A stretch of DNA of 64,000 nt from Rhizobium etli 8C-3 (GCF_001908375.1 NZ_CP017244.1:1798001-1862000), one strand, 5' to 3'; shown: positions 35,289-46,233, numbered from the stretch's first letter. Notes: generated by a model from the sequence alone, not told the origin. Made by a program: numbers and translations.

Positions 35289-35917
35289 GTCAACAGAATG
35301 AAACCGCCAAAACCGTCGAGCGTGGCCCGCGGGCCCGCACGCGGAAACTGATGCTCGAAACGGCAACGCGGCTCATGCAATCCGGCATCACTCCGTCGGT
35401 AAGCGAAGTCGCCGAGGCTGCCGAAGTGTCGCGCGCAACCGCCTACCGCTATTTTCCAAGCCAGGCCGCGCTCGTGCACGCCGTGGTGGACGAGGCTCTG
35501 GGGCCGATACTCGACTGGTCGTCCGACAGTCCCGATGCACGCATCCGCGTTGCCGACCTGCTGGCGACCGCGATGCCGCGCATTGACGAGTTCGAGGCCA
35601 CCTTCAAGGCGGCACTGAAGCTTTCGCTGGACCAGTGGGCGCAGCGCCAGGCCGGCACGCTCGGCAACGAGCCACTGTTCACGCGCGGCCACCGCGTCGA
35701 TCTCCTGGAGAGCGTGACGAAGCCGCTTCAGGGCACCGTGTCGCCCGAGGCCCGCGCACGCCTTGCACAGGCGCTCTCCCTTGTCTTCGGGGTCGAGGTG
35801 CTGATCGTGCTAAAGGATATCTGGGGACTGACCTCGGAAAGCGCACAGTCGGTTGCCGCATGGGCGGCCAAGGCGCTCGTTGAGGCTGCGGTACGGGAGG
35901 CGGGGAGCGAGGCATGA
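35276..35917 (+). CDS. TetR-family regulator
   Basis: 213 residues. The helix-turn-helix is at about 24-68 ([36 protein letters not shown]); the ligand domain is helical and unassigned. The frame opens at 35150, but the ATG at 35276 fits TetR length and sits inside a perfect palindrome. Divergent from the UPF0261 operon, which it most likely represses. The inducer is unknown. Confidence 0.85.
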   Translation: MHVSRQQNETAKTVERGPRARTRKLMLETATRLMQSGITPSVSEVAEAAEVSRATAYRYFPSQAALVHAVVDEALGPILDWSSDSPDARIRVADLLATAMPRIDEFEATFKAALKLSLDQWAQRQAGTLGNEPLFTRGHRVDLLESVTKPLQGTVSPEARARLAQALSLVFGVEVLIVLKDIWGLTSESAQSVAAWAAKALVEAAVREAGSEA

Positions 35918-36286
35918 CATCGACGACCTTCGGATCGCAAACGGCAACTGGTTCTACCAGTTTTGGAAGTATCTTTTCGCATTGCGGGCCAGAGCGGCCA
36001 CAGCCAATGAGACGAGCCGACAAGACAATATCCACAAATGCGCAATTATGCACTCGATCTAGAGCCTTTGTAGAGGCGTCGTGGGTGTAGGCATCGCCGA
36101 AAGTTGGTCTTGACGCTTATTATGTTTGGTATTACCAGATTTAGCAACCAGCATTCGGGCTGGAGATCTGAGACGGGAAAAAGGTCGGGGGAGGCCCACC
36201 AGAGCGAACACCACCCAGGAGGATCGGAAAGTCGGATCGGAAGGCCCGCACGAAGCGGGAAGCGTGCATAAATGGGAGGAAACGTT
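35918..36286. other. Intergenic region upstream of the sugar ABC operon
   Basis: 369 bases without a supported gene. The only structure I can name is the TGGTATTACCA palindrome at 36127-36137; a GGGAGGA ribosome site ends the region. Confidence 0.6.
36127..36137. promoter_or_regulatory. FadR-type GntR operator, site 1
   Basis: TGGTATTACCA matches the TGGTNNNACCA pattern of FadR-subfamily regulators and recurs as TGGTATGACCA at 46161. It lies 150 bases upstream of the importer genes and is probably bound by the GntR protein at 43082-43774. Confidence 0.55.
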
Positions 36287-37594
36287 ATGCGCAAAACTAT
36301 GACCGGTCTCTTGGCCGGTGTCGGGCTGATGTTGGCCTGCGGAACGGCCGCACAAGCCCAGGAACTGACGATCTTCTGGGCCGAGTGGGACCCGGCAAAC
36401 TACCTTCAGGAACTCGTGAATGAATACGAGGCTGAAAGCGGCGTGAAGGTCACTGTCGAGACCACGCCGTGGGCCGACTTCCAGACCAAGGCCTTTACAG
36501 AGTTCAACGCCAAGGGCTCGGCCTACGACATGGTCGTCGGCGACAGCCAGTGGATCGGCGCTGCGTCCGAAGCCGGGCACTATGTCGACCTCACCGACTT
36601 CTTCAACAAGCACAAGCTCAACGAAGTCATGGCGCCGGCGACGGTGAAATACTACGCCGAATATCCCGCGAACTCCGGAAAGTACTGGTCGATCCCGGCT
36701 GAAGGCGACGCAGTCGGCTGGGCCTACCGCAAGGACTGGTTCGAGGACCCCAAGGAGATGGAGGCCTTCAAGGCCAAATACGGCTACGACCTCGCCCCGC
36801 CCAAGACATGGGCCGAGATGCGTGACATCGCCGAATTCTTCCATCGTCCAGACGAAAAGCGCTACGGCATCGCCATCTACACCGACAACTCCTATGACGG
36901 ACTCGTGATGGGCGTGGAAAACGCGATCTTTTCCTATGGTGGCGAACTTGGTGACTATCAGAACTACAAGGTCGACGGCATCATCAATTCGGAAAAGAAC
37001 GTCAAGGCGCTCGAAATGTATCGCGAGCTCTACGGCTTCACGCCTCCCGGCTGGGCGAAGACCTTCTTCGTCGAGAACAACCAGGCGATCACCGAGAATC
37101 TGGCGGCGATGAGCATGAACTACTTCGCCTTCTTCCCGGCGCTGGTCAACGAGGCGTCCAATCCGAACGCCAAGGTCACCGGCTTCTTCGCCAACCCGGC
37201 CGGCCCGGGCGGCGACCAGTTCGCAGCGCTTGGTGGCCAGGGTATCTCGATCGTTTCATACTCGGAGAACCAGGAAGAGGCGATGAAGTTCCTGGAATGG
37301 TTCATCAAGGACGAGACCCAGAAGCGCTGGGCCGAACTCGGCGGCTACACGGCAAGCGCAAAAGTGCTGGAATCGCCGGAGTTCCAGAATGCGACACCCT
37401 ATAACAAGGCCTTCTACGAGACCATGTTCAAGGTGAAGGACTTCTGGGCGACGCCTGAATATGCCGAACTGCTGATCCAGATGAACCAGCGCATCTATCC
37501 CTTCGTCACCGCCGGCGTAGGCACGGCGAAGGAAGCGCTCGACGCACTTGCCAAGGACTGGAACACGACCTTCAAGAAGTATGGTCGTCAATAA
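36287..37594 (+). CDS. ABC sugar/polyol-type substrate-binding protein
   Basis: Exported binding protein of 435 residues (SBP_bac_1 class). The signal peptide MRKTMTGLLAGVGLMLACGTAAQAQ is cleaved near residue 24; the mature protein opens ELTIFWAEWDPANYLQELVNEYEAE. The ATG at 36287 has GGGAGGA six bases upstream. It is followed by a hairpin and T-run before the permease genes, which would give more binding protein than membrane subunits. Neighbouring epimerases and sugar-acid enzymes suggest a sugar, sugar acid or polyol ligand. Confidence 0.9.
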   Translation: MRKTMTGLLAGVGLMLACGTAAQAQELTIFWAEWDPANYLQELVNEYEAESGVKVTVETTPWADFQTKAFTEFNAKGSAYDMVVGDSQWIGAASEAGHYVDLTDFFNKHKLNEVMAPATVKYYAEYPANSGKYWSIPAEGDAVGWAYRKDWFEDPKEMEAFKAKYGYDLAPPKTWAEMRDIAEFFHRPDEKRYGIAIYTDNSYDGLVMGVENAIFSYGGELGDYQNYKVDGIINSEKNVKALEMYRELYGFTPPGWAKTFFVENNQAITENLAAMSMNYFAFFPALVNEASNPNAKVTGFFANPAGPGGDQFAALGGQGISIVSYSENQEEAMKFLEWFIKDETQKRWAELGGYTASAKVLESPEFQNATPYNKAFYETMFKVKDFWATPEYAELLIQMNQRIYPFVTAGVGTAKEALDALAKDWNTTFKKYGRQ

Positions 37595-37607
37595 GCCTTG
37601 ATACATG

Positions 37608-37638
37608 ACGGGAGGTTGCCTGGCTTCCTCCCGTTTTT
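37608..37638 (+). terminator. Intra-operon attenuator-like hairpin
   Basis: ACGGGAGG pairs with CCTCCCGT across an 11-base loop and is followed by TTTT. It is placed between the binding-protein and first permease genes, so it probably allows partial read-through. Confidence 0.7.
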
Positions 37639-37744
37639 CTACACCAGAGAACCAAACGACGCATGGCACTTCGTCCATGCCCAGGCAATGCGCAACCGGA
37701 TGCCATCACCGCGTCCAGCGCTGGGCTCTTTGAGGAGGAGCACA

Positions 37745-38650
37745 TTGGCAACCGTCGTCATGACATCCCTTGACGCGAAATCGCGTGCCGCATCGCGCGG
37801 AATGAGCGATATCAGTATCCGCAACCTGTTCATCATCCCGACGATCCTCTTTCTGATCGTCTTCAACATCTTTCCGCTGATCTATTCGCTCGGCTATTCC
37901 TTTACCGACTTCCGCGCCTCGTCAAACGCGCCGGCCAAATTCGTCGGCCTGCGGAACTACCGCGAGCTGCTCAACGACATTTTCATCTGGTCGAATTTCG
38001 CCATCACTGCAAAATATGTGATCGTCTCTGTGACGGGGCAGGTGATCGTCGGCTTCGGCACCGCAATGCTGCTCAACCGCGACATTCCGCTGAAGGGATT
38101 GCTCACCACGCTGCTCCTGCTGCCGATGATGCTGTCGATGGCGGTGGTCGGCCTCTTCTGGAAGCTGCTCTACGATCCTTCCTTCGGCATCATCAACTAC
38201 ACCCTCGGCCTCGGCTCCTTTGAATGGTTGTCGAACCCCGACATGGCGCTCTACGCCGTGGCGATCACCGACATCTGGATGTGGTCGCCCTTCGTGATGC
38301 TGCTGTCGCTCGCCGGCCTGTCTGCCGTGCCGAAGCATCTCTACGAGGCGGCAGCTATCGACCGGGCGGGTCCGTTCTACACCTTCTTCCGCATCACGCT
38401 GCCGCTGGTGGCGCCGATCCTGATGATCGCCATCATCTTCCGGACCATGGAAGCCTTCAAGACCTTCGACCTCGCCTACATCCTGACCAGCCAACCGACG
38501 ACCGAGGTGATTTCGATCCGGCTCTACAAGATGGCATTCCAGGAATGGCAGACGGGGCGCTCCTGCGCTCTCGCCTACATCGTGCTGATCATGGTGCTCG
38601 CCATCACCAACATCTATGTCAAATATCTCAACAAGGTGAAGGAGCGCTGA
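37745..38650 (+). CDS. ABC transporter permease (sugar type, MalF-like)
   Basis: 301-residue permease with about six helices and the EAA loop (HLYEAAAIDRAGPFYTFFRITLPLV) near 210-235. The open frame starts at 37598, but GAGGAGGAG just before the TTG at 37745 marks that codon as the likely start (MATVVMTSLDAK); an ATG five codons later is possible. It pairs with the next permease, one base apart. Confidence 0.88.
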   Translation: MATVVMTSLDAKSRAASRGMSDISIRNLFIIPTILFLIVFNIFPLIYSLGYSFTDFRASSNAPAKFVGLRNYRELLNDIFIWSNFAITAKYVIVSVTGQVIVGFGTAMLLNRDIPLKGLLTTLLLLPMMLSMAVVGLFWKLLYDPSFGIINYTLGLGSFEWLSNPDMALYAVAITDIWMWSPFVMLLSLAGLSAVPKHLYEAAAIDRAGPFYTFFRITLPLVAPILMIAIIFRTMEAFKTFDLAYILTSQPTTEVISIRLYKMAFQEWQTGRSCALAYIVLIMVLAITNIYVKYLNKVKER

Positions 38651-38651
38651 G

Positions 38652-39611
38652 ATGGCTGCCGTCCAAACCCGCTCCGAACGCGCGCTGAACCGGGTGGCGA
38701 TCGCCGCCGTGCTGGTCATCACTCTGATCTTCCTGGCGCCGATCTACTGGATCACCTCCACGGCCTTCAAACCGCGCAACCTCGCCACCACCATTCCGCC
38801 GACCGTGCTTTTCGAGCCGGAAATCTCGCCCTTCGTGAAGCTCTTCACCAAGCGCTCGCAACTGCGCGTCGCGCCGACTCCTGAAGAATATGCCGACGCC
38901 CCCTGGTGGGAGCGCATGGTATTCGACGGGGGCGAGAAAATCGTCCGCTCCGGCCGCGGCGAAATCCAACCGTCGGGCTATCCAAACCGCTTCATGAACT
39001 CGCTGATCATTGCCATCACCTCCACGGTGCTGGCCGTCAGCATGGGAACCTTCACGGCCTACGGCTTCTCGCGCTTCAAGGTGAAGGGAGAGGCCGACCT
39101 TCTCTTCTTTATCCTGTCGACCCGCATGCTGCCGCCCGTCGTCGTCGCCATCCCGATGTTCCTTATGTACCGCGCCGTCGGTCTCAACGACACGCACTGG
39201 GGCCTCATCATACTCTACACTGCCTTCAACCTCTCCTTCTCCGTCTGGCTCATGAAGGGCTTCATCGACGAGATCCCGAAGGAATATGAGGAGGCGGCTC
39301 TCGTGGACGGCTACACCCGCATGGAAGCCTTCTTCAAGATCGTGATCCCGGAAGCGGCGACAGGCATCGCCGCCACCGCTGTCTTCTGCTTCATCACCGC
39401 CTGGAACGAATACGCATTCGCGCTGATCATGACGAACCGGCGCGCGCAGACCGCACCTCCCTTCATTCCGAGCCAGGTTGGCTCGGGCCTGCCGGACTGG
39501 ACGGTAATTGCGGCCGGCACGGTCCTGTTCCTGCTGCCGGTCGCCATCTTCACCTTCCTGCTCAGGAACCATCTCCTGCGCGGCATGAGCTTCGGAGCGA
39601 TCCGCAAATGA
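38652..39611 (+). CDS. ABC transporter permease (sugar type, MalG-like)
   Basis: 319-residue permease. The EAA loop EYEEAALVDGYTRMEAFFKIVIPEA is near 205-230. A periplasmic insertion of about 60 residues follows the first helix (residues 45-110), longer than in most MalG-like proteins. Its stop overlaps the small membrane protein gene by four bases. Confidence 0.9.
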   Translation: MAAVQTRSERALNRVAIAAVLVITLIFLAPIYWITSTAFKPRNLATTIPPTVLFEPEISPFVKLFTKRSQLRVAPTPEEYADAPWWERMVFDGGEKIVRSGRGEIQPSGYPNRFMNSLIIAITSTVLAVSMGTFTAYGFSRFKVKGEADLLFFILSTRMLPPVVVAIPMFLMYRAVGLNDTHWGLIILYTAFNLSFSVWLMKGFIDEIPKEYEEAALVDGYTRMEAFFKIVIPEAATGIAATAVFCFITAWNEYAFALIMTNRRAQTAPPFIPSQVGSGLPDWTVIAAGTVLFLLPVAIFTFLLRNHLLRGMSFGAIRK

Positions 39612-39807
39612 CTTTCCGCGCCCTGAACCAGAAATATCTCGAACCCGGTTCGCAGTACCTGATGATCTTCGGCATCATCGCCCTCTGCCAACCTTGGAAC
39701 CTGCTTCTCCACCGCTACGGCATGACGATGACGCTCATCGGGCTGATCGCCTTCATGGTGACGACCAAAATCCCGCGGGAGGAACAACGAGACGAAGGCA
39801 GCCATTC

Positions 39808-39811
<4 letters not shown>
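39608..39811 (+). CDS. Small membrane protein of the ABC operon
   Basis: 67 residues with one or two hydrophobic helices (YLMIFGIIALCQPW and MTLIGLIAFMVTT) and a charged C-terminus. ATGA overlaps on both sides, with the permease and with the first ATPase, argue strongly that it is translated. Related two-ATPase importers such as the rhizobial glycerol system also carry a small extra membrane protein. Its function is unknown; an accessory subunit of the channel is plausible. Confidence 0.7.
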
Positions 39812-40916
<1,105 letters not shown>

Positions 40917-40917
<1 letters not shown>

Positions 40918-41996
40918 TGGCGCATATCGAACTCAAGGGCATCACCAAGACCTTCGGCAAGCACGCGGCGCTGAATAACCTGAACATCGAAATTGCTGAC
41001 GGCGAGTTCTTCGTGCTGCTTGGCCAGACCGGTGCCGGCAAGACGACGACGCTGCGCCTGATCGCCGCTCTCGAAAAGCCGACGGCAGGGCAGATCCTCA
41101 TCGACGGGCAGGACGTCGCCGACTGGGGGGCCGCCGAGCGCGACGTGGCGCTGGTGCTCCAGCAATATTCGCTTTATCCGCGCTATACGGTGCGGGAGAA
41201 CCTGGAATTTCCGCTGAAATCCCGCATCCGCCGTGTCGAACCTGCAGAGATCAAGGAACGCGTCGAGCGGGTCGCGAAAACCCTGCGCATCGAGCACCTG
41301 CTCGACCGCAAGACCGACCGGCTGTCGGGCGGCGAGATGCAGCGCGTCTCGATCGGCCGAGCCATTGTGCGAAAGCCGCGGGTCTTCCTGATGGACGAAC
41401 CGCTGTCGGCGCTCGACGCCAAACTGCGCGAGGCGCTGCGCACCGAGCTGAAAAACCTGCAGATGAACCTCGGCGCAACCTTCCTGTTCGTCACACACGA
41501 CCAGATCGAGGCCATGTCGATGGGCGACAAGATCGGCGTGCTGAACAACGGCCATCTCGTGCAGACGGGCACCCCGCATGAAATCTACAACAACCCGGTC
41601 AACACCTTTGTCGCCCGCGCAGTCGGCTCGCCGCCGATGAACCTGATCGGCGGCACGCTTTCAGGCGGCGAGGCCGTGGCCAGCGAGGGCTACCGGCTGC
41701 CGCTCGGCAACGGGTACGCGATTGCGACGGACGGTCGCCCGCTCACCTTCGGCATCCGCCCCGAGGACCTCTTTCTCGACAGCGGTGCGCCGGGACAAGC
41801 TTGGGTGCACGACGTGGAGAACCATGGCGTCGAAAAGATCGTGACGCTGCGAACCGGAAACGGGGAGCTGTTGCAGGCAACCGTGCCGGCCCGCACGGAG
41901 CTGGCGATCGACGAGTCCGTGCGCTTCTGCTGGAATCCGGAAAAGGTCGTCCTTTTCGACGGCAACAGCGGTATGAGCCTGCGCTACGCGACATGA
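40917..41996 (+). CDS. ABC transporter ATP-binding protein (second of two)
   Basis: 359 residues. Walker A GQTGAGKTT is near 36-44, signature LSGGEMQR near 137, Walker B LMDEPLSALD near 158, C-terminal TOBE-like domain. Two different ATPases in one importer suggest a heterodimeric motor, as in the rhizobial glycerol transporter (GlpS/GlpT). It is the last gene of the importer operon. Confidence 0.9.
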
Positions 41997-42022
41997 CCTG
42001 ATCGCACCGCAAGACGCCGACG

Positions 42023-42080
42023 GAGCCCCTCGAAAAACTGCGGGGGAACGCCGGCGTTTCGGATTGTCGCAAAGGGGCTC
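42023..42080. repeat. Inverted repeat between convergent operons
   Basis: GAGCCCCT (42023-42030) and AGGGGCTC (42073-42080) are complementary and enclose a perfect palindrome AACGCCGGCGTT (42057-42068 approximately). It probably forms a transcript-end structure; there is no long T-run. Confidence 0.4.
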
Positions 42081-42084
42081 GCAG

Positions 42085-43059
42085 CTATGCCGGAAAACGC
42101 CGGCGATAGTGTTCGACCACCTCGGGATTGCGCAGATTGACTGGCAGTTCGCCCTTCAAGACGCGCATGGCTTCGCCGGCCGCGCCCGTTCCCATACGCA
42201 TCATGCTCTCTTGCGTTAGGCCGGCGAGATGCGGGGTGACGATGACATTGTCGAAACCGAAATAGGGATGGTCGAGCGGCAGCGGCTGCGTGGCGAAGAC
42301 GTCAAGCGCGGCTCCGCCGATGCGGCCATCGTCCAGCGCCTGGATCAGCGCCGCGTCATCGATCACCGGGCCGCGCGAGACGTTGACCAGAATGGCATCG
42401 GGCTTCATGCGGCCGATGCGCCCGGCATTGAGCAGGCCTGCCGTCTCCGGCGTCAGGGGGCAGCAGAGCACGATGATATCGGCCATGGCGACGAGGTCGT
42501 CGAGCGGCATGGAGCGCGCACCATGCGGCACGCTTTCAGGCGAGCGGCTCGTGGCGACCACCTCCGCGCCGAAACCGAACTTCGCGATCCGGAAGATCGC
42601 CTTGCCGACATTGCCCATGCCGACGATGCCTATGGTGCGGCCGCAAAGGTCGACAGCCCCGTCCGACTGGCTGCGCCCTGCCGCCCAGCCCTTCTGACGC
42701 AATTCCCGGTCCATTGGGCGGAAGCGCCGAAGCAGGGCCATCGTCACAAGGAAGACGTGCTCGGCGACCGTCGGCGCGTTGACGGCCGGCACGTTGGCGA
42801 CGAGCACCCCCGCACGGGTCGCCGCATCCATTGGCACCATATCGAGCCCGGCGCCGTGGCGGATCGCAGCGCGAAGGGCCGGCGCATTCTCAAAGAAGTC
42901 CGGCGGGATCGGCGCGCGCACGATGATGATGCCAGCGCCCCGCCCTTCGCGAAGAAAGGTTTGAGGATCGGCGGCGGACGCGACGCGCAGATCGCCCGCA
43001 GCCTTGAGCATGGCCTCAGCCGCTGGATGAAGGGGATGCGTGGAAAAGATGAAGCTCAT
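42085..43059 (-). CDS. D-2-hydroxyacid dehydrogenase
   Basis: 324 residues of the D-isomer-specific family. The NAD motif GIVGMGNVGKAIFR is near 147-160, catalytic Arg in NVSRGPVID near 230, and His in TPHLAG near 280. It reduces a 2-keto acid or glyoxylate-type compound, or the reverse. Last gene of the minus-strand catabolic operon; a GGAGG site lies four bases before the ATG. The sugar-acid dehydratase two genes upstream would make 2-keto-3-deoxy acids, a possible link. Confidence 0.87.
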   Translation of the reverse strand: MSFIFSTHPLHPAAEAMLKAAGDLRVASAADPQTFLREGRGAGIIIVRAPIPPDFFENAPALRAAIRHGAGLDMVPMDAATRAGVLVANVPAVNAPTVAEHVFLVTMALLRRFRPMDRELRQKGWAAGRSQSDGAVDLCGRTIGIVGMGNVGKAIFRIAKFGFGAEVVATSRSPESVPHGARSMPLDDLVAMADIIVLCCPLTPETAGLLNAGRIGRMKPDAILVNVSRGPVIDDAALIQALDDGRIGGAALDVFATQPLPLDHPYFGFDNVIVTPHLAGLTQESMMRMGTGAAGEAMRVLKGELPVNLRNPEVVEHYRRRFPA

Positions 43060-43081
43060 CGGACCTCCCAGCCGGTTACGC

Positions 43082-43774
43082 CTACCCGACGGCCGTCGCT
43101 GGCCCGCCGATGAGACCCTTCCAGTAGCTTTCCGCACCCTGGAGATGCGCGTTCATCAATGCCTGGGCGAGATTGCCGTCGCGGGCAACGAGCGCCTCGT
43201 AGATGCGGATATGTTCCTCATGTGAGCGCCGGCTGCGGGCGATGTCGCCGAAATAGATCGGCAGGCGCTGTTCGCCCATCACGTAGTAGACGCTGCACAC
43301 GCGATAAAAGACGCTGTTCTTGGTAGCGCGGACGATCTCCAGATGGAAATCCCGATCCTCGCGTGCCAGTCCCTCGCCAGCGGCAAGCTTCGCCTCGGAC
43401 GCGGCGAGGATGTCGCGCAGGCGCTGGTAATTCTCTTCCGTCGCCCGCAGGCAGGCCAGTTCGGCGGCCTTGATCTCATGGATCTTGCGAAGCTCCACGG
43501 TCTCGTAGATCAGGATAGGATCAAGCGGCACGCCGGCGCGCACAAACAGTGCCATCGCCTCGACGCTGGCCTCCGTGGTCGTCAGGTAGATACCGGACTT
43601 GGCGCGGCGTTCGACGATGCGCATGGCTTCCAGGATCGCCAGCGCCTCGCGAATCTGGCCGCGGCTGACCCCGAAATGCTCCGCAAGCTCCCGCTCTGAA
43701 GGCGTGCGGCCATTGTCGCTCGAATTCGAGAATAGATAGCCTGCGAGATCGGAGAGTAAGGAGTTTTCTTTCAT
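43082..43774 (-). CDS. GntR-family regulator (FadR subfamily, FCD)
   Basis: 230 residues. The winged helix-turn-helix is at about 5-75 (RTPSERELAEHFGVSRGQIREALAILEAMRIVERR). The FCD domain has FHLEIVRATKNSVF and HEEHIRIYEALVARD, giving the usual Asp/His metal pocket. It sits inside the catabolic operon, four bases after the dehydratase stop. The FadR-type palindromes at 36127, 45985 and 46161 are the likely targets. Confidence 0.88.
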   Translation of the reverse strand: MKENSLLSDLAGYLFSNSSDNGRTPSERELAEHFGVSRGQIREALAILEAMRIVERRAKSGIYLTTTEASVEAMALFVRAGVPLDPILIYETVELRKIHEIKAAELACLRATEENYQRLRDILAASEAKLAAGEGLAREDRDFHLEIVRATKNSVFYRVCSVYYVMGEQRLPIYFGDIARSRRSHEEHIRIYEALVARDGNLAQALMNAHLQGAESYWKGLIGGPATAVG

Positions 43775-43778
43775 CTTA

Positions 43779-44945
43779 CTATCTTTGCGCGTGAGCCTCG
43801 AGGACCCGCCGGTTGATCGTGAAGCCCAGGCCGGGTTTATCGGGAATCTCTATCATGCCGTCCTTCACCGACACCGTGTCTTCGACGAGATCATGGATCA
43901 TCGGATTGGCGCCAAGCGAGTATTCGATGACGAAGCTTGCCGGGGAAGCCGCGCACAGGTGCAGGCCCGAGAAAAAACAGGGCGCTCCGGCCCACAGATG
44001 CGGTGCGAAACGAAGGTTGAAGGCGCTGGCGAGCGAACTGATGCGCATCGCCTCGGTGATACCGCCGCAAAAGGCCGGATCGGGCTGGAATATATCGGCA
44101 GCCCGCAGCACGGCAAGATCGCGGAAGGCAAAGCGGGTCGCCTCACTCTCGCCGGCGGCGATCGGCACATTTCCGGACGCGCGTACCTCCGCCATGCCCG
44201 GCTTGTCGTCGGCTATCACCGGCTCCTCGAACCAGGCGATGTCGCAATCAGCCACCATCTGGATGAAGCGCTTCGCCTCGGCAACCGTATAGGTGCCGTG
44301 CGCATCGACCATCAGGTCGATGTCAGGGCCGATCGCCTTGCGAGCCGCCCGCACCCGCGACGCCGAGACATGCGGCGCACCGTCCATCGCGCCGACTCGC
44401 ATTTTGACCGACTTGAAGCCGTCGGTGGCGATATAGGACTTGAGCTGCTCGCCGATCCTGTCCGCGCTCTCCCAACCGCCCGAAGCATAGGCAGGCAACC
44501 TGTCGGCCTTGCGGCCGCCCAGCAGCTTCCAGACGGGGACGCCGAGCGACTTGCCGAGAATGTCCCAAAGCGCCATGTCGACGGCGCTGATCGCCGCGAT
44601 GGAAAGACCACGCCGCGCGATCTCCGGCATAGCGTGACCCGAAATCGCCGCCATCTCGTGGCGGGCTCCGTTGTAGAGCATTTCCCATATGGCGGAGATG
44701 TCGGCAGGGTCGCGGCCGATGAGCTTCGGCCCCACCTCGTGGTTCAGCATATGCACCAGCGTGCCGTAAGTGCCTGCGCTGCCGGCAGCATTCTTGCCCT
44801 CTCCCCAGCCGACGATGCCGTCATTCGTCTCTATACGCACGATCGCGGCATCGAAGGTCGTCAGTCGGCCGAAGTCGCTACGGTGTTGGCGGCTCGCCTC
44901 GATCGGGATCTTCACCCACCAGGCCTCTACGGTTTTGATATGCAT
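43779..44945 (-). CDS. Mandelate racemase/muconate lactonizing enzyme-family protein (sugar-acid dehydratase-like)
   Basis: Enolase-superfamily enzyme of 388 residues. The capping domain is followed by a barrel with KMR (about 199), metal ligands Asp in LMVDAHG (about 227), Glu in WFEEP (about 254) and Glu in AAGES (about 280), and His in APHLWAG (about 330). This set is typical of acid-sugar dehydratases. The exact sugar acid cannot be told. It follows the epimerase gene in the operon. Confidence 0.85.
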   Translation of the reverse strand: MHIKTVEAWWVKIPIEASRQHRSDFGRLTTFDAAIVRIETNDGIVGWGEGKNAAGSAGTYGTLVHMLNHEVGPKLIGRDPADISAIWEMLYNGARHEMAAISGHAMPEIARRGLSIAAISAVDMALWDILGKSLGVPVWKLLGGRKADRLPAYASGGWESADRIGEQLKSYIATDGFKSVKMRVGAMDGAPHVSASRVRAARKAIGPDIDLMVDAHGTYTVAEAKRFIQMVADCDIAWFEEPVIADDKPGMAEVRASGNVPIAAGESEATRFAFRDLAVLRAADIFQPDPAFCGGITEAMRISSLASAFNLRFAPHLWAGAPCFFSGLHLCAASPASFVIEYSLGANPMIHDLVEDTVSVKDGMIEIPDKPGLGFTINRRVLEAHAQR

Positions 44946-45005
44946 GTGTCGGATCCCCCGCCCTCACGACCTCGCCGGCCGGCAGGGCATATGCCTTTCC
45001 GTTCA

Positions 45006-45893
45006 TCACTTGATCAGCGGCAGGATCGTCTCGGCCGTGATCCGCATCTGATTGTCGTAGAACGTCTCGGTGAGAAGGCTCGAGCCGTGGTCCTGGATGA
45101 ACTTCAATTGCTCCGGCGGGATATCGACGGGGTTGCGCTCCACCATGTCCGGGTACTTGGCAGCCGGCGTGCGATCGACGGGGGCGACGAACTCGTTCGT
45201 CACCGCACCCTCATAACCGATTTCCTTCAGCGTGCCGATAATCTTGGGCCAGTCGAGCTGGCCGAGGCCGGCGGCGAAGCGATTGTTGTCGGCCACGTGG
45301 AAATCGAAGAGGCGCTTGCCGGCCAGCCGGATCGCCTCGTACATGTCCTCCTCCTCGATATTGAGGTGGAAGGTATCGAGGCACACACCGCATTGCGGGC
45401 TCACCGCATCGGCCAGCGCCAGCGCCTGGGCGGCGCGGTTGATGAGATAGGTCTCGAAGCGGTTGAGCGGCTCGATCGCCAGCCGTACGCCCTTCTTCTG
45501 CGCGTGGGTGAAGCACTCGCGGGTGGCGTCGACCACCCACTTCCACTCCTCCTCTTCGGTCGCATCCGGCACGACCTTGCCGACGGTCGCCGGCACGAGC
45601 GTGACGATCTCGCCCTCGAGTTCGCTAACCATGGTGATGACGCTATTGACGTAATCCACCGTCCTGGCGCGCTGGCCTTCGTCCTTGGCGGCAAGATTGC
45701 GCTCGCCCAGCGTCAGAGTGACGGCGCCCCAGCAGCGGATGCCGTGTTCCTTGAGCAGCGCGCGCGTGCCCTTCACATCGTACTGCGTCGGCTCGCCCGA
45801 TATCTCGATGCTCTGGTAGCGGTATTTCTTGATCCGCTTCAGCGTGACGGCAAGCGGCTCGGCCCGCATCCAGTTGTGTGTTGAAAGATGCAT
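45006..45893 (-). CDS. Xylose isomerase-like sugar epimerase (tagatose/psicose 3-epimerase type)
   Basis: 295-residue AP-endonuclease-2/xylose-isomerase-like TIM barrel. Metal-site residues appear as Glu in AIEPLNRFE (about 148), Asp-His in CLDTFHLNIEEED (about 183), His in DFHVADNNR (about 209) and Glu in TNEFVAP (about 245). EPLNRFE and DTFHLNIEE are hallmarks of ketose 3-epimerases. The frame is open to 46316, but the ATG at 45893 follows GGGAGGAG. First gene of the catabolic operon. Confidence 0.85.
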   Translation of the reverse strand: MHLSTHNWMRAEPLAVTLKRIKKYRYQSIEISGEPTQYDVKGTRALLKEHGIRCWGAVTLTLGERNLAAKDEGQRARTVDYVNSVITMVSELEGEIVTLVPATVGKVVPDATEEEEWKWVVDATRECFTHAQKKGVRLAIEPLNRFETYLINRAAQALALADAVSPQCGVCLDTFHLNIEEEDMYEAIRLAGKRLFDFHVADNNRFAAGLGQLDWPKIIGTLKEIGYEGAVTNEFVAPVDRTPAAKYPDMVERNPVDIPPEQLKFIQDHGSSLLTETFYDNQMRITAETILPLIK

Positions 45894-45984
45894 GAGGTCT
45901 CCTCCCAGACTGTTTGCGGCTCGCTCGACCGCTGAGGGCGGCAAGCGGTCCCTCTTGTCAGCCAAGCCCGAGATTGCGCGCATC

Positions 45985-45995
45985 TGGTTTGGCCA
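45985..45995. promoter_or_regulatory. FadR-type GntR operator, site 2 (imperfect)
   Basis: TGGTTTGGCCA differs from TGGTNNNACCA by one base and lies 92 bases upstream of the minus-strand epimerase gene. Confidence 0.4.
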
Positions 45996-46160
45996 ATTAT
46001 CGCTGTTGAAAGCTCTAGCGCAAATTCTCAGCCTCTGCAAGGCGGAACGAGAAACGGAAACATATCTTCTTATGCCGATGTTTAACGTTGGAAATTCGGA
46101 ATACACGCCAATCCTGCAAGCGATTGTCGCTGAGAATTGGCTTGACCGGATTTCCGATTT

Positions 46161-46171
46161 TGGTATGACCA
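46161..46171. promoter_or_regulatory. FadR-type GntR operator, site 3
   Basis: TGGTATGACCA, followed by GATG, is a perfect TGGTNNNACCA site 63 bases before the plus-strand epimerase gene. It shares its flanks (TTGGTAT-ACCAGAT) with site 1. Confidence 0.55.
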
Positions 46172-46233
46172 GATGCCGGAGACAAACAGTGTCGAACCAG
46201 GCGCAGGGGCCAAAGAGCCCGGAGGGAGGAGAC

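Larger units (their letters stand above)
45894..46233. other. Divergent promoter region of the epimerase genes
   Basis: 340 bases between two divergent sugar-epimerase genes. It contains the TGGTTTGGCCA and TGGTATGACCA sites listed separately and strong ribosome sites at both ends. No gene is supported. Confidence 0.6.

Noticed and set aside
43785..45884. A 699-codon plus-strand open frame
   Set aside because: It lies opposite the MR/MLE and epimerase genes, which have full active-site motifs; typical mirror frame of high-GC coding DNA.
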